Assembly (NCBI RefSeq): GCF_040050925.1
Contig: NZ_CP157390.1
Span: 1,922,001 to 1,986,000 of the forward strand
DNA: 64,000 bases
Direction: 5' to 3'
From: Leifsonia sp. NPDC080035
GTDB lineage: Bacteria; Actinomycetota; Actinomycetes; Actinomycetales; Microbacteriaceae
Shown here: piece after piece, positions 25,165 to 32,898 of the stretch
How the letters are laid out: each line of letters starts with the position of its first letter
Numbering within the stretch: position 1 is the first letter of the stretch
The notes under the pieces: generated by a model
Told to the model about the DNA's origin: nothing
Database searches by the model: none
Seen by the model: only the letters and a program-made list of their open reading frames with translations
Made by a program: the position numbers and the translations under genes

Positions 25165-26216
25165 TCGTCCCTCCTGGCGATGCTGCGCCAGGTGTGCAGG
25201 ATCTCGCCGGGAGCGCCCGGGCCGTAGCGGAACAGCCGCACCGCGATGAACAGCCCGAGCGAGGCGACCAGCCACACCGCGAGCACGATGTACGGCTCGG
25301 CGTGCAGGTCGTCCGGGAAGTAGGTGAGGTCGCGCACGGCGCGGACGGTCGCGCCCGTCGGCAGCCAGCGGCCCATGAACTGGTAGAACGGCGGCAGCAG
25401 TTCGGGCGCGACCGCCCCGCCGGAGGACGGGTTGCTGATGAGGACGAACACGATCCACGTCGGCAGCATCGCCCAGCGCGCGCCGATCAGGACTCGCCAG
25501 AAGCTGTAGGTCGCACCCGCGATCAGCATCGTGAGCGCGAGCACGCCCCACACCGGGAGGAACGGGAGCGGGAGGATGCCGAGTAGCGGACCGACCGTGA
25601 ACGCGATCGCGAAGCCGCCCAGGACCGAGCGCACGACATCCCAGAACAGCTCGCCGGCCAGGGTCAGCTTCGCCGCGTTCACCCGGGTCTGGATGGCGCC
25701 GACGAAGCCGATGATGACGGCCGCGAGCGACATGTAGAACAGGACGAGGCCGTTCGGGTCCTTCGGCGCGAGGGGATGCGCGTCGATGACGGTCACCGGC
25801 CGGGCGATCGACTCGGCGAGCCGTGGGGCGTCCGACTGCAGCAGCCGCGCGACGGAGGCGCCGGACGCGCTCGACACGTAGAGCCGCGCCGTGCCGTCCG
25901 GTTGCTCCACGAGGGCGCCGTAGACGATCTGCTCGCGGATGGCCGCCTCCGCGTCCGACTCGGTCTCGTAGCGGTGCACGACGAACGTCGTGCCGGTCCT
26001 CGCCTGGAGGTCGGAGGCGAAGTCGGCCGCGGGCCGGGAGTCCGACACCAGCCCGATCGGCACGTCGTGCGGCTGCGGGTCGCCCATCGCCCACGCGTAC
26101 GCCCCGGCGAAGAGTGCCGCGATCACGGACACGATGAGCGTGACGACGAGGGCCGGCAGGTGCGGTCCGTCCCGGAAGCGGCGGGGCGCGGTCGGTGCGG
26201 GCGTGGCTTCTGTCAT
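25125..26216 (-). CDS. YhgE/Pip- or ABC-2-like membrane protein
   Basis: A 363-aa protein: one N-terminal span (residues ~18-45), an extracytoplasmic domain of about 120 residues, then five or six spans in the C-terminal half. The layout (VPIGLVSDS, FVVHRYETESDAEAAIREQIVYGALV) fits the YhgE/Pip and ABC-2-type permease families implicated in export or phage receptor roles. No ATPase lies nearby. GGGAGGG is placed well before ATG 26216. The C-terminal tail overlaps the COG4705 gene by 40 nt on the other strand. Confidence 0.7.
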   Translation of the reverse strand: MTEATPAPTAPRRFRDGPHLPALVVTLIVSVIAALFAGAYAWAMGDPQPHDVPIGLVSDSRPAADFASDLQARTGTTFVVHRYETESDAEAAIREQIVYGALVEQPDGTARLYVSSASGASVARLLQSDAPRLAESIARPVTVIDAHPLAPKDPNGLVLFYMSLAAVIIGFVGAIQTRVNAAKLTLAGELFWDVVRSVLGGFAIAFTVGPLLGILPLPFLPVWGVLALTMLIAGATYSFWRVLIGARWAMLPTWIVFVLISNPSSGGAVAPELLPPFYQFMGRWLPTGATVRAVRDLTYFPDDLHAEPYIVLAVWLVASLGLFIAVRLFRYGPGAPGEILHTWRSIARRDDQAAGVASGATAS

Positions 26217-26267
26217 GGCATCCCTCCCGGTTCCATTTGAGCACGGCTTTGGTACCCTCGGTCGGGT

Positions 26268-26990
26268 ATGCAGTCGGCATCCACCACCCCCCGTGCTCAC
26301 GGCCGCCGCTCGGCGGGCCGTCGCGCGGCCGTACCCGTCGTGGTGCTGAGGATGCCGCTCCACCAGCGGATGGGCGTCGCGCTCGCTGTGATCGCGCTCG
26401 TGTGCGGGTTCTCGATCGTCCCGACCGATTCGGCGCTCGCCGCATCCCTCGTGACCGCGCCGGACACCACGCTGGCGCCGGGCGAGAGGCCGCAGGACCA
26501 GCACCTGTTCACGGATGCCACGCTCGCCGCTCCCGTGGTGAACCGGGAGACGCTCGGGGCGACCGACAGCATCACCAGCCTCGCCAGGGTCGGCACCAAC
26601 GAGTCATGGGCGAAGCTCGTCCTGATCTTCGGCGGCTGGCCGCAGACCGAGGAGAACGTGGCCGTCATGATGCGCTGGATGCGCCAGGAGAACGGCCCGC
26701 CGGACTGGTGGAACCGTAACAATCCTCTCAACAACGGCTACGGCTCCGGCGGCGGCGCCGGCCTCGGCAGCTACCCGGACCTCGTGACGGCGGCGAAGTA
26801 CTGCGCGGAGAACCTGCAGCGCGGGTATCCGGGCATCGTCGCCGGCCTCCAGGCGGGGACCGACGCGAACGCCACGGCCGCCGCGATCTGGGCATCCCCG
26901 TGGGCGTCCAGCCACTACGCCAACGGCGCCCACTGGAGCACCCGCCCCGTCGAGGTCGTGCAGGCCCCGGCCTCCGCCTGGGGCGACTGA
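26268..26990 (+). CDS. Secreted protein with lysozyme-like C-terminal region
   Basis: A 240-aa protein with a basic N-terminus, a hydrophobic signal segment (residues ~34-58) ending AALA-type, and a mature domain containing MMRWMRQENGPPDWWNRNNP, GLGSYPDLVTAAKYCAENLQ and IWASPWASSHYANG. The last blocks resemble C-terminal parts of phage and bacterial muramidase-like proteins. I see no full catalytic signature, so cell-wall hydrolysis is a guess. ATG 26268 lies 9 nt after TACCCT; a later ATG at residue 29 is possible. Confidence 0.6.
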   Translation: MQSASTTPRAHGRRSAGRRAAVPVVVLRMPLHQRMGVALAVIALVCGFSIVPTDSALAASLVTAPDTTLAPGERPQDQHLFTDATLAAPVVNRETLGATDSITSLARVGTNESWAKLVLIFGGWPQTEENVAVMMRWMRQENGPPDWWNRNNPLNNGYGSGGGAGLGSYPDLVTAAKYCAENLQRGYPGIVAGLQAGTDANATAAAIWASPWASSHYANGAHWSTRPVEVVQAPASAWGD

Positions 26991-27016
26991 CCGCATCCGC
27001 CCCCCCCGAGTGCGGC

Positions 27017-27077
27017 GCCGAAGGGCACGTCGTTGTCACTTTTCGTGCCCGCAAGTGACAACAACGTGCCCCTCGGC
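27017..27077. repeat. Long intergenic palindrome (25-bp stem)
   Basis: The left arm 27017-27041 begins GCCGAAGGGCACGTCG and ends TTGTCACTT. It pairs with the right arm 27053-27077 (begins AAGTGACAACAACGTG) with two mismatches in 25 positions, around an 11-nt loop that itself contains CGTGCCC. It lies between convergent genes ending at 26990 and 27114. No T-tract follows. It could be a terminator, or one copy of a dispersed intergenic palindromic element. Confidence 0.75.
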
Positions 27078-27113
27078 AGGGTCAACGTCTGAGGGCGGCG
27101 AGCCCGCGGGCGG

Positions 27114-28508
27114 CTACCGCGCCTCGGAGGGCGCGCCCTCTCGCGTGATGATGGCCGCGTCGCCGTCCTCGTCGAGGCGGGCGCGCAGCGGGCGCCGGAA
27201 GGCTCGGGTCAGCACGAGCAGCGTGATGATGCCGATCGTCAGCCAGATGATGCCGTAGGTTAGCGCATCCAGGTGCAGGTTCGCCCAGAGCACGCCGGTG
27301 AGCAGCATCCCGATCGCCGGGAGCACGATGTTCCGGATGATCTGCGACGCACCGCGGACCTCGCGCCGACGCAGCGCGAAGTGGATGATGACCGTCGCGT
27401 TCACCACCGTGAACGCGATGAGGGCGCCGAAGTTGATCATCGACGAGACGAACTCGAGTGTGAACGCGGCCGCCAGCAGCGACACCGCCCCCACCAGGAG
27501 CACAGCCGTCGCCGGCGTGCGGAACCGCGGGTGGATGAACGAAAGGAAGCGGGAGACGCGGCCGTTTCCGTTGCGCGCCATCACGTAGATCATGCGCGAG
27601 ACGCTCGCGTGCGATGCGAGGCTCGACGCCACCGCCGCCGCGACGGCGGCCGAGATGAACAGGATCTGGAAGAGCAGTCCGCCGGTCTTCAGCGCGATCT
27701 CGGGCAGGGTGTCGTCGGTGAAGTGGAAGCCGGCCATGCTCGGGAACCGCGACTGCGCGAACCAGGCCGCGATGAAGAAGATCGCGCCGCCGATCATGAG
27801 CGCGAGCACGATGGCCCTCGGCACCGTGCGGGCGTCCTTGGCCTCCTCGGTGTACATGGTGATCGCGTCGAACCCGATGAACGAGAAGCAGACGACGGTC
27901 GCGCCGCCGATCACGGCGCCGAGGTGCACACCGGAGTGGTAGAGCGGCTGCAGGCTGAACGGCGTGCCGTTGCCCGACCCCGAGTTCAGGGCCGTCCAGG
28001 TCAGGACCACGAAGACCGCAATCAGCACGATCTGGAAGACGACGAGGATGCCGTTCACGCGCGAGGTCGATGACATGCTGAACAGGTTCATGGCGGTGAT
28101 GACGACCACGTAGCCGACCACCCAGATCCAGCCCGGCACCTGCGGGAAGAACGACTCCAGGTACAGCCGGACGATCAGCGCGTTCACGAGGGGCAGCAGC
28201 AGGTAGTCGAGCAGCGACGACCAGCCGACCAGGAAGCCGACGTTCGGGTGGATGGTCTCCGACGCGTACGTGTACGCGGATCCGGCGGACGGGAACACCC
28301 GGGTCATGCGCCCGTAGCTCACCGCGGTGAACACCATGGCGACGAGCGCGACGAGGTAGGCGGCCGGGACGACGCCGTTCGTCTCTCCCGTGACGATGCC
28401 GAACGTGTCGAACACGGTCATGGGCGTCATGTAGCCGAGGCCGAGGCCGACGATCGCCCACAGGCCGAGGGACCGTCGCAGTGACGTTGGTGCGGGGGTG
28501 GGGGACAC
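27114..28508 (-). CDS. APC-superfamily amino acid/polyamine permease
   Basis: A 464-aa transporter with about 12 spans. The N-terminal APC signature is VGLGLGYMTPMTVFDTFG, and SFIGFDAITMYTEEAKD is the conserved TM6/TM7 region. Closest in style to PuuP/YveA-type permeases. The GTG start at 28508 follows AAGGAG. A second permease of the same subgroup lies at 43332 and the two share many blocks (AYLVALVAM, SAGSAYTY/VAGSAYTY). No catabolic gene flanks this copy, so the substrate is open. Confidence 0.85.
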   Translation of the reverse strand: MSPTPAPTSLRRSLGLWAIVGLGLGYMTPMTVFDTFGIVTGETNGVVPAAYLVALVAMVFTAVSYGRMTRVFPSAGSAYTYASETIHPNVGFLVGWSSLLDYLLLPLVNALIVRLYLESFFPQVPGWIWVVGYVVVITAMNLFSMSSTSRVNGILVVFQIVLIAVFVVLTWTALNSGSGNGTPFSLQPLYHSGVHLGAVIGGATVVCFSFIGFDAITMYTEEAKDARTVPRAIVLALMIGGAIFFIAAWFAQSRFPSMAGFHFTDDTLPEIALKTGGLLFQILFISAAVAAAVASSLASHASVSRMIYVMARNGNGRVSRFLSFIHPRFRTPATAVLLVGAVSLLAAAFTLEFVSSMINFGALIAFTVVNATVIIHFALRRREVRGASQIIRNIVLPAIGMLLTGVLWANLHLDALTYGIIWLTIGIITLLVLTRAFRRPLRARLDEDGDAAIITREGAPSEAR

Positions 28509-28666
28509 GCGAGCTCCTTCGCTCTAGTCGGGGACGAGTCATACTAAGCCCCTCGAAGTGCGAAATCCGAATCGAACGCAACGGATTACATAGCAGATTC
28601 GAAAGATTCACGCCGGAATGAGTGTCGAATCGGCGCTTTGACCTCCGTATCCGGAAGTTGGGGCCC
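28509..28666. promoter_or_regulatory. A/T-rich upstream region of the APC permease
   Basis: The 158-nt gap between the permease start and the PHP-gene stop has several scattered GATTCG/CGAATC units (28560-28630). Its permease-proximal side contains a leftward TAGTAT box (complement near 28537-28545). GTTGGGGCCCTCAAC near 28656-28670, an imperfect palindrome, may end the PHP transcript. No gene seen. Confidence 0.4.
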
Positions 28667-29677
28667 TCAACCCTTCGCGAGCCACTTCCGCAGCCGCGGC
28701 AGCGGCCAGGTCGTGACGATCCGCTCCGGCGGAACGCCGTTCGCGGCGGCCCGCGCGGCTCCGTAGGCCAGGAAGTCGAGCTGGCCAGGCGCGTGCGCGT
28801 CGGTGTCGATCGAGAACAGGCAGCCCGCGTCCAGGGCGAGCCGGATCAGGTCGTCGGGCGGGTCCTGCCGCTCCGGTCGCGAGTTGATCTCGACCGCCAC
28901 GTCGTTCTCGGCGCACGCGGCGAAGATCGCCTCCGCGTCGAACTCGCTCGGCGGCCGGGTGCCGCGCGACCCGGTGACGAGGCGTCCCGTGCAGTGCCCG
29001 AGCACGTTGGTGTGCGGGTCGCGGATGCCGCCGAGCATCCTGGCCGTCATCGTGCGGCTGTCCGAGCGCAGCTTGGAGTGGATGCTCGCCACCACCACGT
29101 CAAGCCGGCTAAGGAGCTCCGGCGTCTGGTCGAGCGTGCCGTCCTCGAGGATGTCCACCTCGATGCCCGTGAGCAGGGTCACCGGGCCGGTGTCGAGTCC
29201 GGCGATGACGTCCAGCTGCTCGGCGAGGCGTTCGGCGGAGAGCCCGCTCGCGACCGTGAGGTTGGGGGAGTGGTCGGTGATCGCCTGGTACTCGCGGCCG
29301 AGCGTCGCCGCCGCGGCGGCCATCGTCTCGATCGGCGTCGTGCCGTCCGACCATTCGGTGTGGCTGTGCAGGTCGCCGCGCAGCTGCGCCCGCAGCTCGG
29401 CGCCTCCCTTATCCAGCGGCTCGGCGTTGCGCTCGCGCAGGTCGGCCAGGTAGTCGGGCACCCGGCCGTCGACCGCCTGCGAGATCACCTGGAAGGTGCG
29501 GTCGCCGATGCCCTTGGTGCGCTTCAGCCGGCCGTCGGCGGCGCGGGCGGCCACCTCGTCCGCGTCGAGCGGCGCGATGATGGCGGCGGCCTTGCGGAAG
29601 GCCTGCACCTTGAAGGAGGGTGCGAGCTCCCGCTCCAGCCAGAAGGCGATCTCGTTCAGCGCTGCGACGGGGTCCAT
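28667..29677 (-). CDS. PHP-domain metal-dependent phosphoesterase (PolX-C-like)
   Basis: A 336-aa protein: an N-terminal helix-hairpin-helix region (RKAAAIIAPLDADEVAARA, RTKGIGDRTFQVI) as in family X polymerases, then a PHP domain with metal ligands in GDLHSHTEWSDG, AITDHSPNL, IEVDIL, SIHSKL, LGHCTGR and DTDAHA. There is no polymerase catalytic domain, so it resembles the C-terminal half of bacterial PolX with exonuclease or phosphatase activity. Likely DNA-repair or nucleotide related (family knowledge). ATG 29677; no clear leaderless box. Confidence 0.83.
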   Translation of the reverse strand: MDPVAALNEIAFWLERELAPSFKVQAFRKAAAIIAPLDADEVAARAADGRLKRTKGIGDRTFQVISQAVDGRVPDYLADLRERNAEPLDKGGAELRAQLRGDLHSHTEWSDGTTPIETMAAAAATLGREYQAITDHSPNLTVASGLSAERLAEQLDVIAGLDTGPVTLLTGIEVDILEDGTLDQTPELLSRLDVVVASIHSKLRSDSRTMTARMLGGIRDPHTNVLGHCTGRLVTGSRGTRPPSEFDAEAIFAACAENDVAVEINSRPERQDPPDDLIRLALDAGCLFSIDTDAHAPGQLDFLAYGAARAAANGVPPERIVTTWPLPRLRKWLAKG

Positions 29678-29738
29678 GCGTTCATGCTCCCACCGCGCCG
29701 CCGACACGGGCAGCACTCACGCATGTGGACCGCGCGGC

Positions 29739-30290
29739 TCAGAGGTCGGGGGTGGGTGTGGGCGGCGCGGGTTTGTCGGGGTCGGTTTCCGGTGTGAGGA
29801 TCGTGAAGCCGATGGTTTGTGCGCGCGGTGGCGGGACCGTATAGGCCTCGACTCCGAGGAGGTAGCCCTCGCGCACGTAGTAGTGCTTGAAGCGGTCCTT
29901 GGCAGGTGGACGTTCGTGCTCTTTGTACCGTTTCCAGCCGTGGCTGTGCAGCCAGGGTTCCAGGTCATCGGCGACCTGGGTGGGGGTGCGCGGGCCGTCT
30001 GGGCGGAGGTCTATTAACTGCATCCAGTAGTAGTACTTGGGCCATTCCTCGTAGTAATCGCTGGCAATGGAGACGCCGCCGATGTTCTTCGTCACGGTTT
30101 CGATTTCTCCTTCGGGAACCTGGGCGAGGATTTCGGCTCCCCACCCGTCGGCGCGAACGATGAGCGCCGCGAGTTGTGCTTGCTGGTTGGCCACCTGTCT
30201 CGCCTCCTGTTCCGGGCTGAGCCCGCACCCGGAGAGCGTGCAGACCAGACCCACCAGGACCAGGCCGAACCCAAGGCGCCGTCGATTCAT
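29739..30290 (-). CDS. Predicted lipoprotein, last gene of the type VII-like operon
   Basis: A 183-aa protein with a lipoprotein signal (RRRLGFGLVLVGLVCTLSGC, lipobox LSGC) and a mature domain rich in aromatic residues (YYEEWPKYYYWMQLIDLRPD, FKHYYVREGYLLGVEAY) followed by a Pro-rich tail. No family recognised. Its ATG overlaps the DUF1023 hydrolase stop by 4 nt (ATGA), so both are made together. In LXG-type effector systems a downstream membrane or lipoprotein gene often encodes immunity; that role is an attractive inference here, not shown. Confidence 0.75.
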   Translation of the reverse strand: MNRRRLGFGLVLVGLVCTLSGCGLSPEQEARQVANQQAQLAALIVRADGWGAEILAQVPEGEIETVTKNIGGVSIASDYYEEWPKYYYWMQLIDLRPDGPRTPTQVADDLEPWLHSHGWKRYKEHERPPAKDRFKHYYVREGYLLGVEAYTVPPPRAQTIGFTILTPETDPDKPAPPTPTPDL

Positions 30291-32185
30291 CCCCGCACCT
30301 CCGAGAGATCGAGCGGGGAAATCCGTTCGGCGGGCTTCTTCACGCCCGTGCCGGGCTCATCGATGGGGATTCCGTGCGGGCCGACCCTTTTGCTGTCCGG
30401 ATGGTAGAGCGACACCGACTCGCCGGTGACCACCCCGACGATGTTCAGGAACGCGGTGCTGTCGGGGGTGAAGACGGCGCTGTGCGCTTCGATCCAGCCG
30501 GTGCTCTCGATCGTGCCCGATGCCGGGTCGCCGTCGCGCAGGTAGCCGGTCTCCAGCCGCACGACCCCGGGTGCGTTCAGCACGTTGGTCGTCCCGTGCC
30601 CGAGGCCGAACCCGGACAGCCCCTGGGTGGCTCCGATGAAGTCGTTGCGGGCTTGGACGGCGAAGTGCGGCTTGTCCTTCGTGTTCGGGAAGTCCTCCAG
30701 CCCGCTGGCGGTGTGGCCGAATCCGGCGGGCGCGACATACACGACCCGGTCGGCGCGCAGTCCGAGCCGCTCGGCGCCGCCGAGGATCGCCGCGCCGTAG
30801 CTGTGCGCGATCAGCACCAGGTCGGTCGTGCGCGGGAGCCGCAGACTGTTGGCGAACGAGGTCAGCCGCGGTGCGCCCACGTCTGCGAAGCCCCGCATCG
30901 CCGCCTCCAGCGCGTGCTCCCCGCCGGCGTCCGGCAGCGAGGCGCCGTGCCAGGTGAAGTATCCGGAGGTCGGACCGGACGCGGCGAACAGCCTCTTGGT
31001 GCGGTTGAGGTCGTCGCTGAGCGAGGCGAGCTTGGAGCCCGTCCCCGGCACCGAGATCGCCACGTTCGTCATCCAGGTGGGGATGTCCCCGGTGACCGGG
31101 TCGAGCATGCCCTGGAACGTGACCATGCTGTCCCATAGCGGGTTGAAAGCCACCAGAGTCGTCCCCTTCTGAACGACACGGCGGCCGTTCTCGTCGTAGA
31201 CCACGTACTCGCCGAAGTCCGCCTCGCCGCGGTGCTTGTCGTTGCGGTCGCCGAGGATCGCGTCCAGGCTCGTGACCTCCTTCCGGAGCTCTGCGATCGT
31301 GTCGTCGAAGAGCCCGGCGGCGCCCGGCGTGTCCTGATAGAGGGTGAACGCGATGATCTGGCTCTCGACCTCGGCCCGGTACTCGCGGGCCGAGATCACA
31401 TTTGCAGTGTTCCGGTCCCGCAGCGGGATGCCTTCCAGGTTCCCGATCAGCAGCGGGAAGTCCGTGATCAGCGCTTGCTGCTGGGCCGTTGTCAGCCGGT
31501 CCCATACCGCCCGGATCTTCCCCGGGTCCTTCAGCTTCGCCAAGGACAGCGCCGAGACGTCCTGCGTCGCCCCGTTCGGCAGCGGCGCTGCGACCGTGAC
31601 CCCCTCCGAGACCGACGGTGGTTCCGGGAACGCGGCGCGAGCCGCCAGGTACCTGGCGCGCGAGGATGCGATCGCCGCCGCGGCGGCGGAGTCCGCGCCC
31701 GTGCGCTCCTCATCCAGCGCCTTCAGCCGCTGCAGAAGGTGGGCACGACGCTCCTCGACGCCGGCGACGGCCTGTACCAGCGCGCGCCGGACGGACGGTT
31801 CGCCCGGCGCATCCAACCCGTCGAAGCCGTCCAGCTTCGCCCGCGCCTTCGCCAGCTCGTCGTCCACACCGGCGAGCTCGTCTCTCGCCCGCTGTGCGCG
31901 GCGCTTCAGGTCCTCCATCTGCTGGCCGTACTTCGACAGCGCCTTCCCCCACGCCGCGTCGGCCGCCTGCACCACGTTCGCGGGCGCCGACGACGCCTGC
32001 ATCCTCGTCGCAAGCCGCTGGACGGACACCGCGCTGCCCGACGACGACCCGAGCCCGGTCACCGCCTTGGCCAGATGCAGGTACACATCCGCGCCCACCG
32101 TCCGCGAGGACAGACCCGCCCCCAGCCCGCGCACGGTGTCCGCGCTGCCGGCCAGGGCCCGCTCACCCGCCGTCACACCCACCAC
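30287..32185 (-). CDS. DUF1023-type alpha/beta hydrolase with helical N-terminal domain, candidate type VII effector
   Basis: A 632-aa protein. Residues ~1-190 are almost all helix with coiled-coil stretches (KRRAQRARDELAGVDDELAK, GVEERRAHLLQRLKALDEE), like ESX/LXG targeting domains. Residues ~330-600 are an alpha/beta hydrolase of the DUF1023 group with nucleophile Ser462 in LIAHSYGAAI and VYVAPAGFGH after it. No signal peptide. DUF1023 proteins are common in actinobacterial ESX-like loci. GTG 32185 lies 3 nt after the upstream stop; its stop overlaps the lipoprotein start. Lipase or esterase activity is expected, the target is unknown. Confidence 0.8.
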   Translation of the reverse strand: MVGVTAGERALAGSADTVRGLGAGLSSRTVGADVYLHLAKAVTGLGSSSGSAVSVQRLATRMQASSAPANVVQAADAAWGKALSKYGQQMEDLKRRAQRARDELAGVDDELAKARAKLDGFDGLDAPGEPSVRRALVQAVAGVEERRAHLLQRLKALDEERTGADSAAAAAIASSRARYLAARAAFPEPPSVSEGVTVAAPLPNGATQDVSALSLAKLKDPGKIRAVWDRLTTAQQQALITDFPLLIGNLEGIPLRDRNTANVISAREYRAEVESQIIAFTLYQDTPGAAGLFDDTIAELRKEVTSLDAILGDRNDKHRGEADFGEYVVYDENGRRVVQKGTTLVAFNPLWDSMVTFQGMLDPVTGDIPTWMTNVAISVPGTGSKLASLSDDLNRTKRLFAASGPTSGYFTWHGASLPDAGGEHALEAAMRGFADVGAPRLTSFANSLRLPRTTDLVLIAHSYGAAILGGAERLGLRADRVVYVAPAGFGHTASGLEDFPNTKDKPHFAVQARNDFIGATQGLSGFGLGHGTTNVLNAPGVVRLETGYLRDGDPASGTIESTGWIEAHSAVFTPDSTAFLNIVGVVTGESVSLYHPDSKRVGPHGIPIDEPGTGVKKPAERISPLDLSEVRG

Positions 32186-32188
32186 CCC

Positions 32189-32458
32189 TCACCCCAGCGC
32201 TGTCCGCGATGCGACCTGGGCATCCAGCGCCTGGAACAGCGTGACCACGTCCGCGCACGCACGACCCTCAGCGCGCAGCACCGTGGCCAGCCGCGTCAGC
32301 ACCTGCCTGCGGTCCCCGCTGCCGTCGGCGTGCGCTCCGTTCGGGCCCGACGCACCCGAGAGCAACACCGATGGAACGCCCTGCTCCCCGCTCACGGCAG
32401 ACGCCGCAGAGAGCAGGCCCGACGCGGCACCCCGCAACCCGGCATAGTCGACCTTCAT
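32189..32458 (-). CDS. Small ESX-like helical protein
   Basis: An 89-aa protein with two predicted helices (MKVDYAGLRGAASGLLSAAS and RRQVLTRLATVLRAEGRACADVVTLFQALDAQVA) around a Gly/Ser-rich turn, the size and shape of a WXG100-type partner but without a WxG. It sits 24 nt after the WXG100 gene and 3 nt before the hydrolase gene. It may form a heterodimer with one of them, as ESX partners do, or be a chaperone for the hydrolase N-terminus (inference). Confidence 0.7.
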   Translation of the reverse strand: MKVDYAGLRGAASGLLSAASAVSGEQGVPSVLLSGASGPNGAHADGSGDRRQVLTRLATVLRAEGRACADVVTLFQALDAQVASRTALG

Positions 32459-32482
32459 GTCCGCGCCGAACAGCCCGCGTCG

Positions 32483-32776
32483 TCAGTTGATCCGCGCAGC
32501 GATCTGCGCGTCGAGGTCGCGCATCGCGTTCGCTGTGCCGGTGAGGAACTGCTGAATGTCGTTCAGCTGGGCGATGAGGGTGTTCGCGCTGGTGGTGTAC
32601 CTGCTGTACGCCTCATTGAACTTCCCGGACGCCTGATCGGTGACGAACCCCGACGTGACGAGGTTGCCGATCTGGGCCTGCATGCTCTGCAGTTTGGTCG
32701 TGATCTCCTCGCGACCCGCCCCGAGCTGGGAGGCAGCGGTCTCGATCTCCGCGTAGCTGACTTTGATATTCGACAT
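32483..32776 (-). CDS. WXG100-family type VII secretion target
   Basis: A 97-aa helical hairpin protein: helix 1 SYAEIETAASQLGAGREEIT, turn LVTSGFVTDQAS, helix 2 SGKFNEAYSRYTTSANTLIA and on. The family Trp of WxG is replaced (SGF), a variant common in Microbacteriaceae. Position of the turn and total length fit EsxA. First gene of the four-gene leftward operon and divergent from the FHA-FtsK ATPase that should export it. GAAGGG precedes ATG 32776. Confidence 0.85.
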   Translation of the reverse strand: MSNIKVSYAEIETAASQLGAGREEITTKLQSMQAQIGNLVTSGFVTDQASGKFNEAYSRYTTSANTLIAQLNDIQQFLTGTANAMRDLDAQIAARIN

Positions 32777-32898
32777 CGAACGGCACCCTTCTTTCGGAAT
32801 GTGTATTCGACGACCATAATATGAATTTCAGATACCGACAGCTCACATTTTTCAGCTGTGGATACTTCTGCCGTTGCGCGCACCGAGGGGAGGATCGG
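32777..32898. promoter_or_regulatory. Divergent promoter region of the type VII-like locus
   Basis: Very A/T-rich for this genome (32795-32865), with TATTAT read leftward near 32815-32820 and GATACT near 32860 read rightward as possible -10 boxes. GGGGAGG precedes ATG 32899. One region serves both the target operon and the ATPase, so coordinated expression is expected. Confidence 0.5.
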
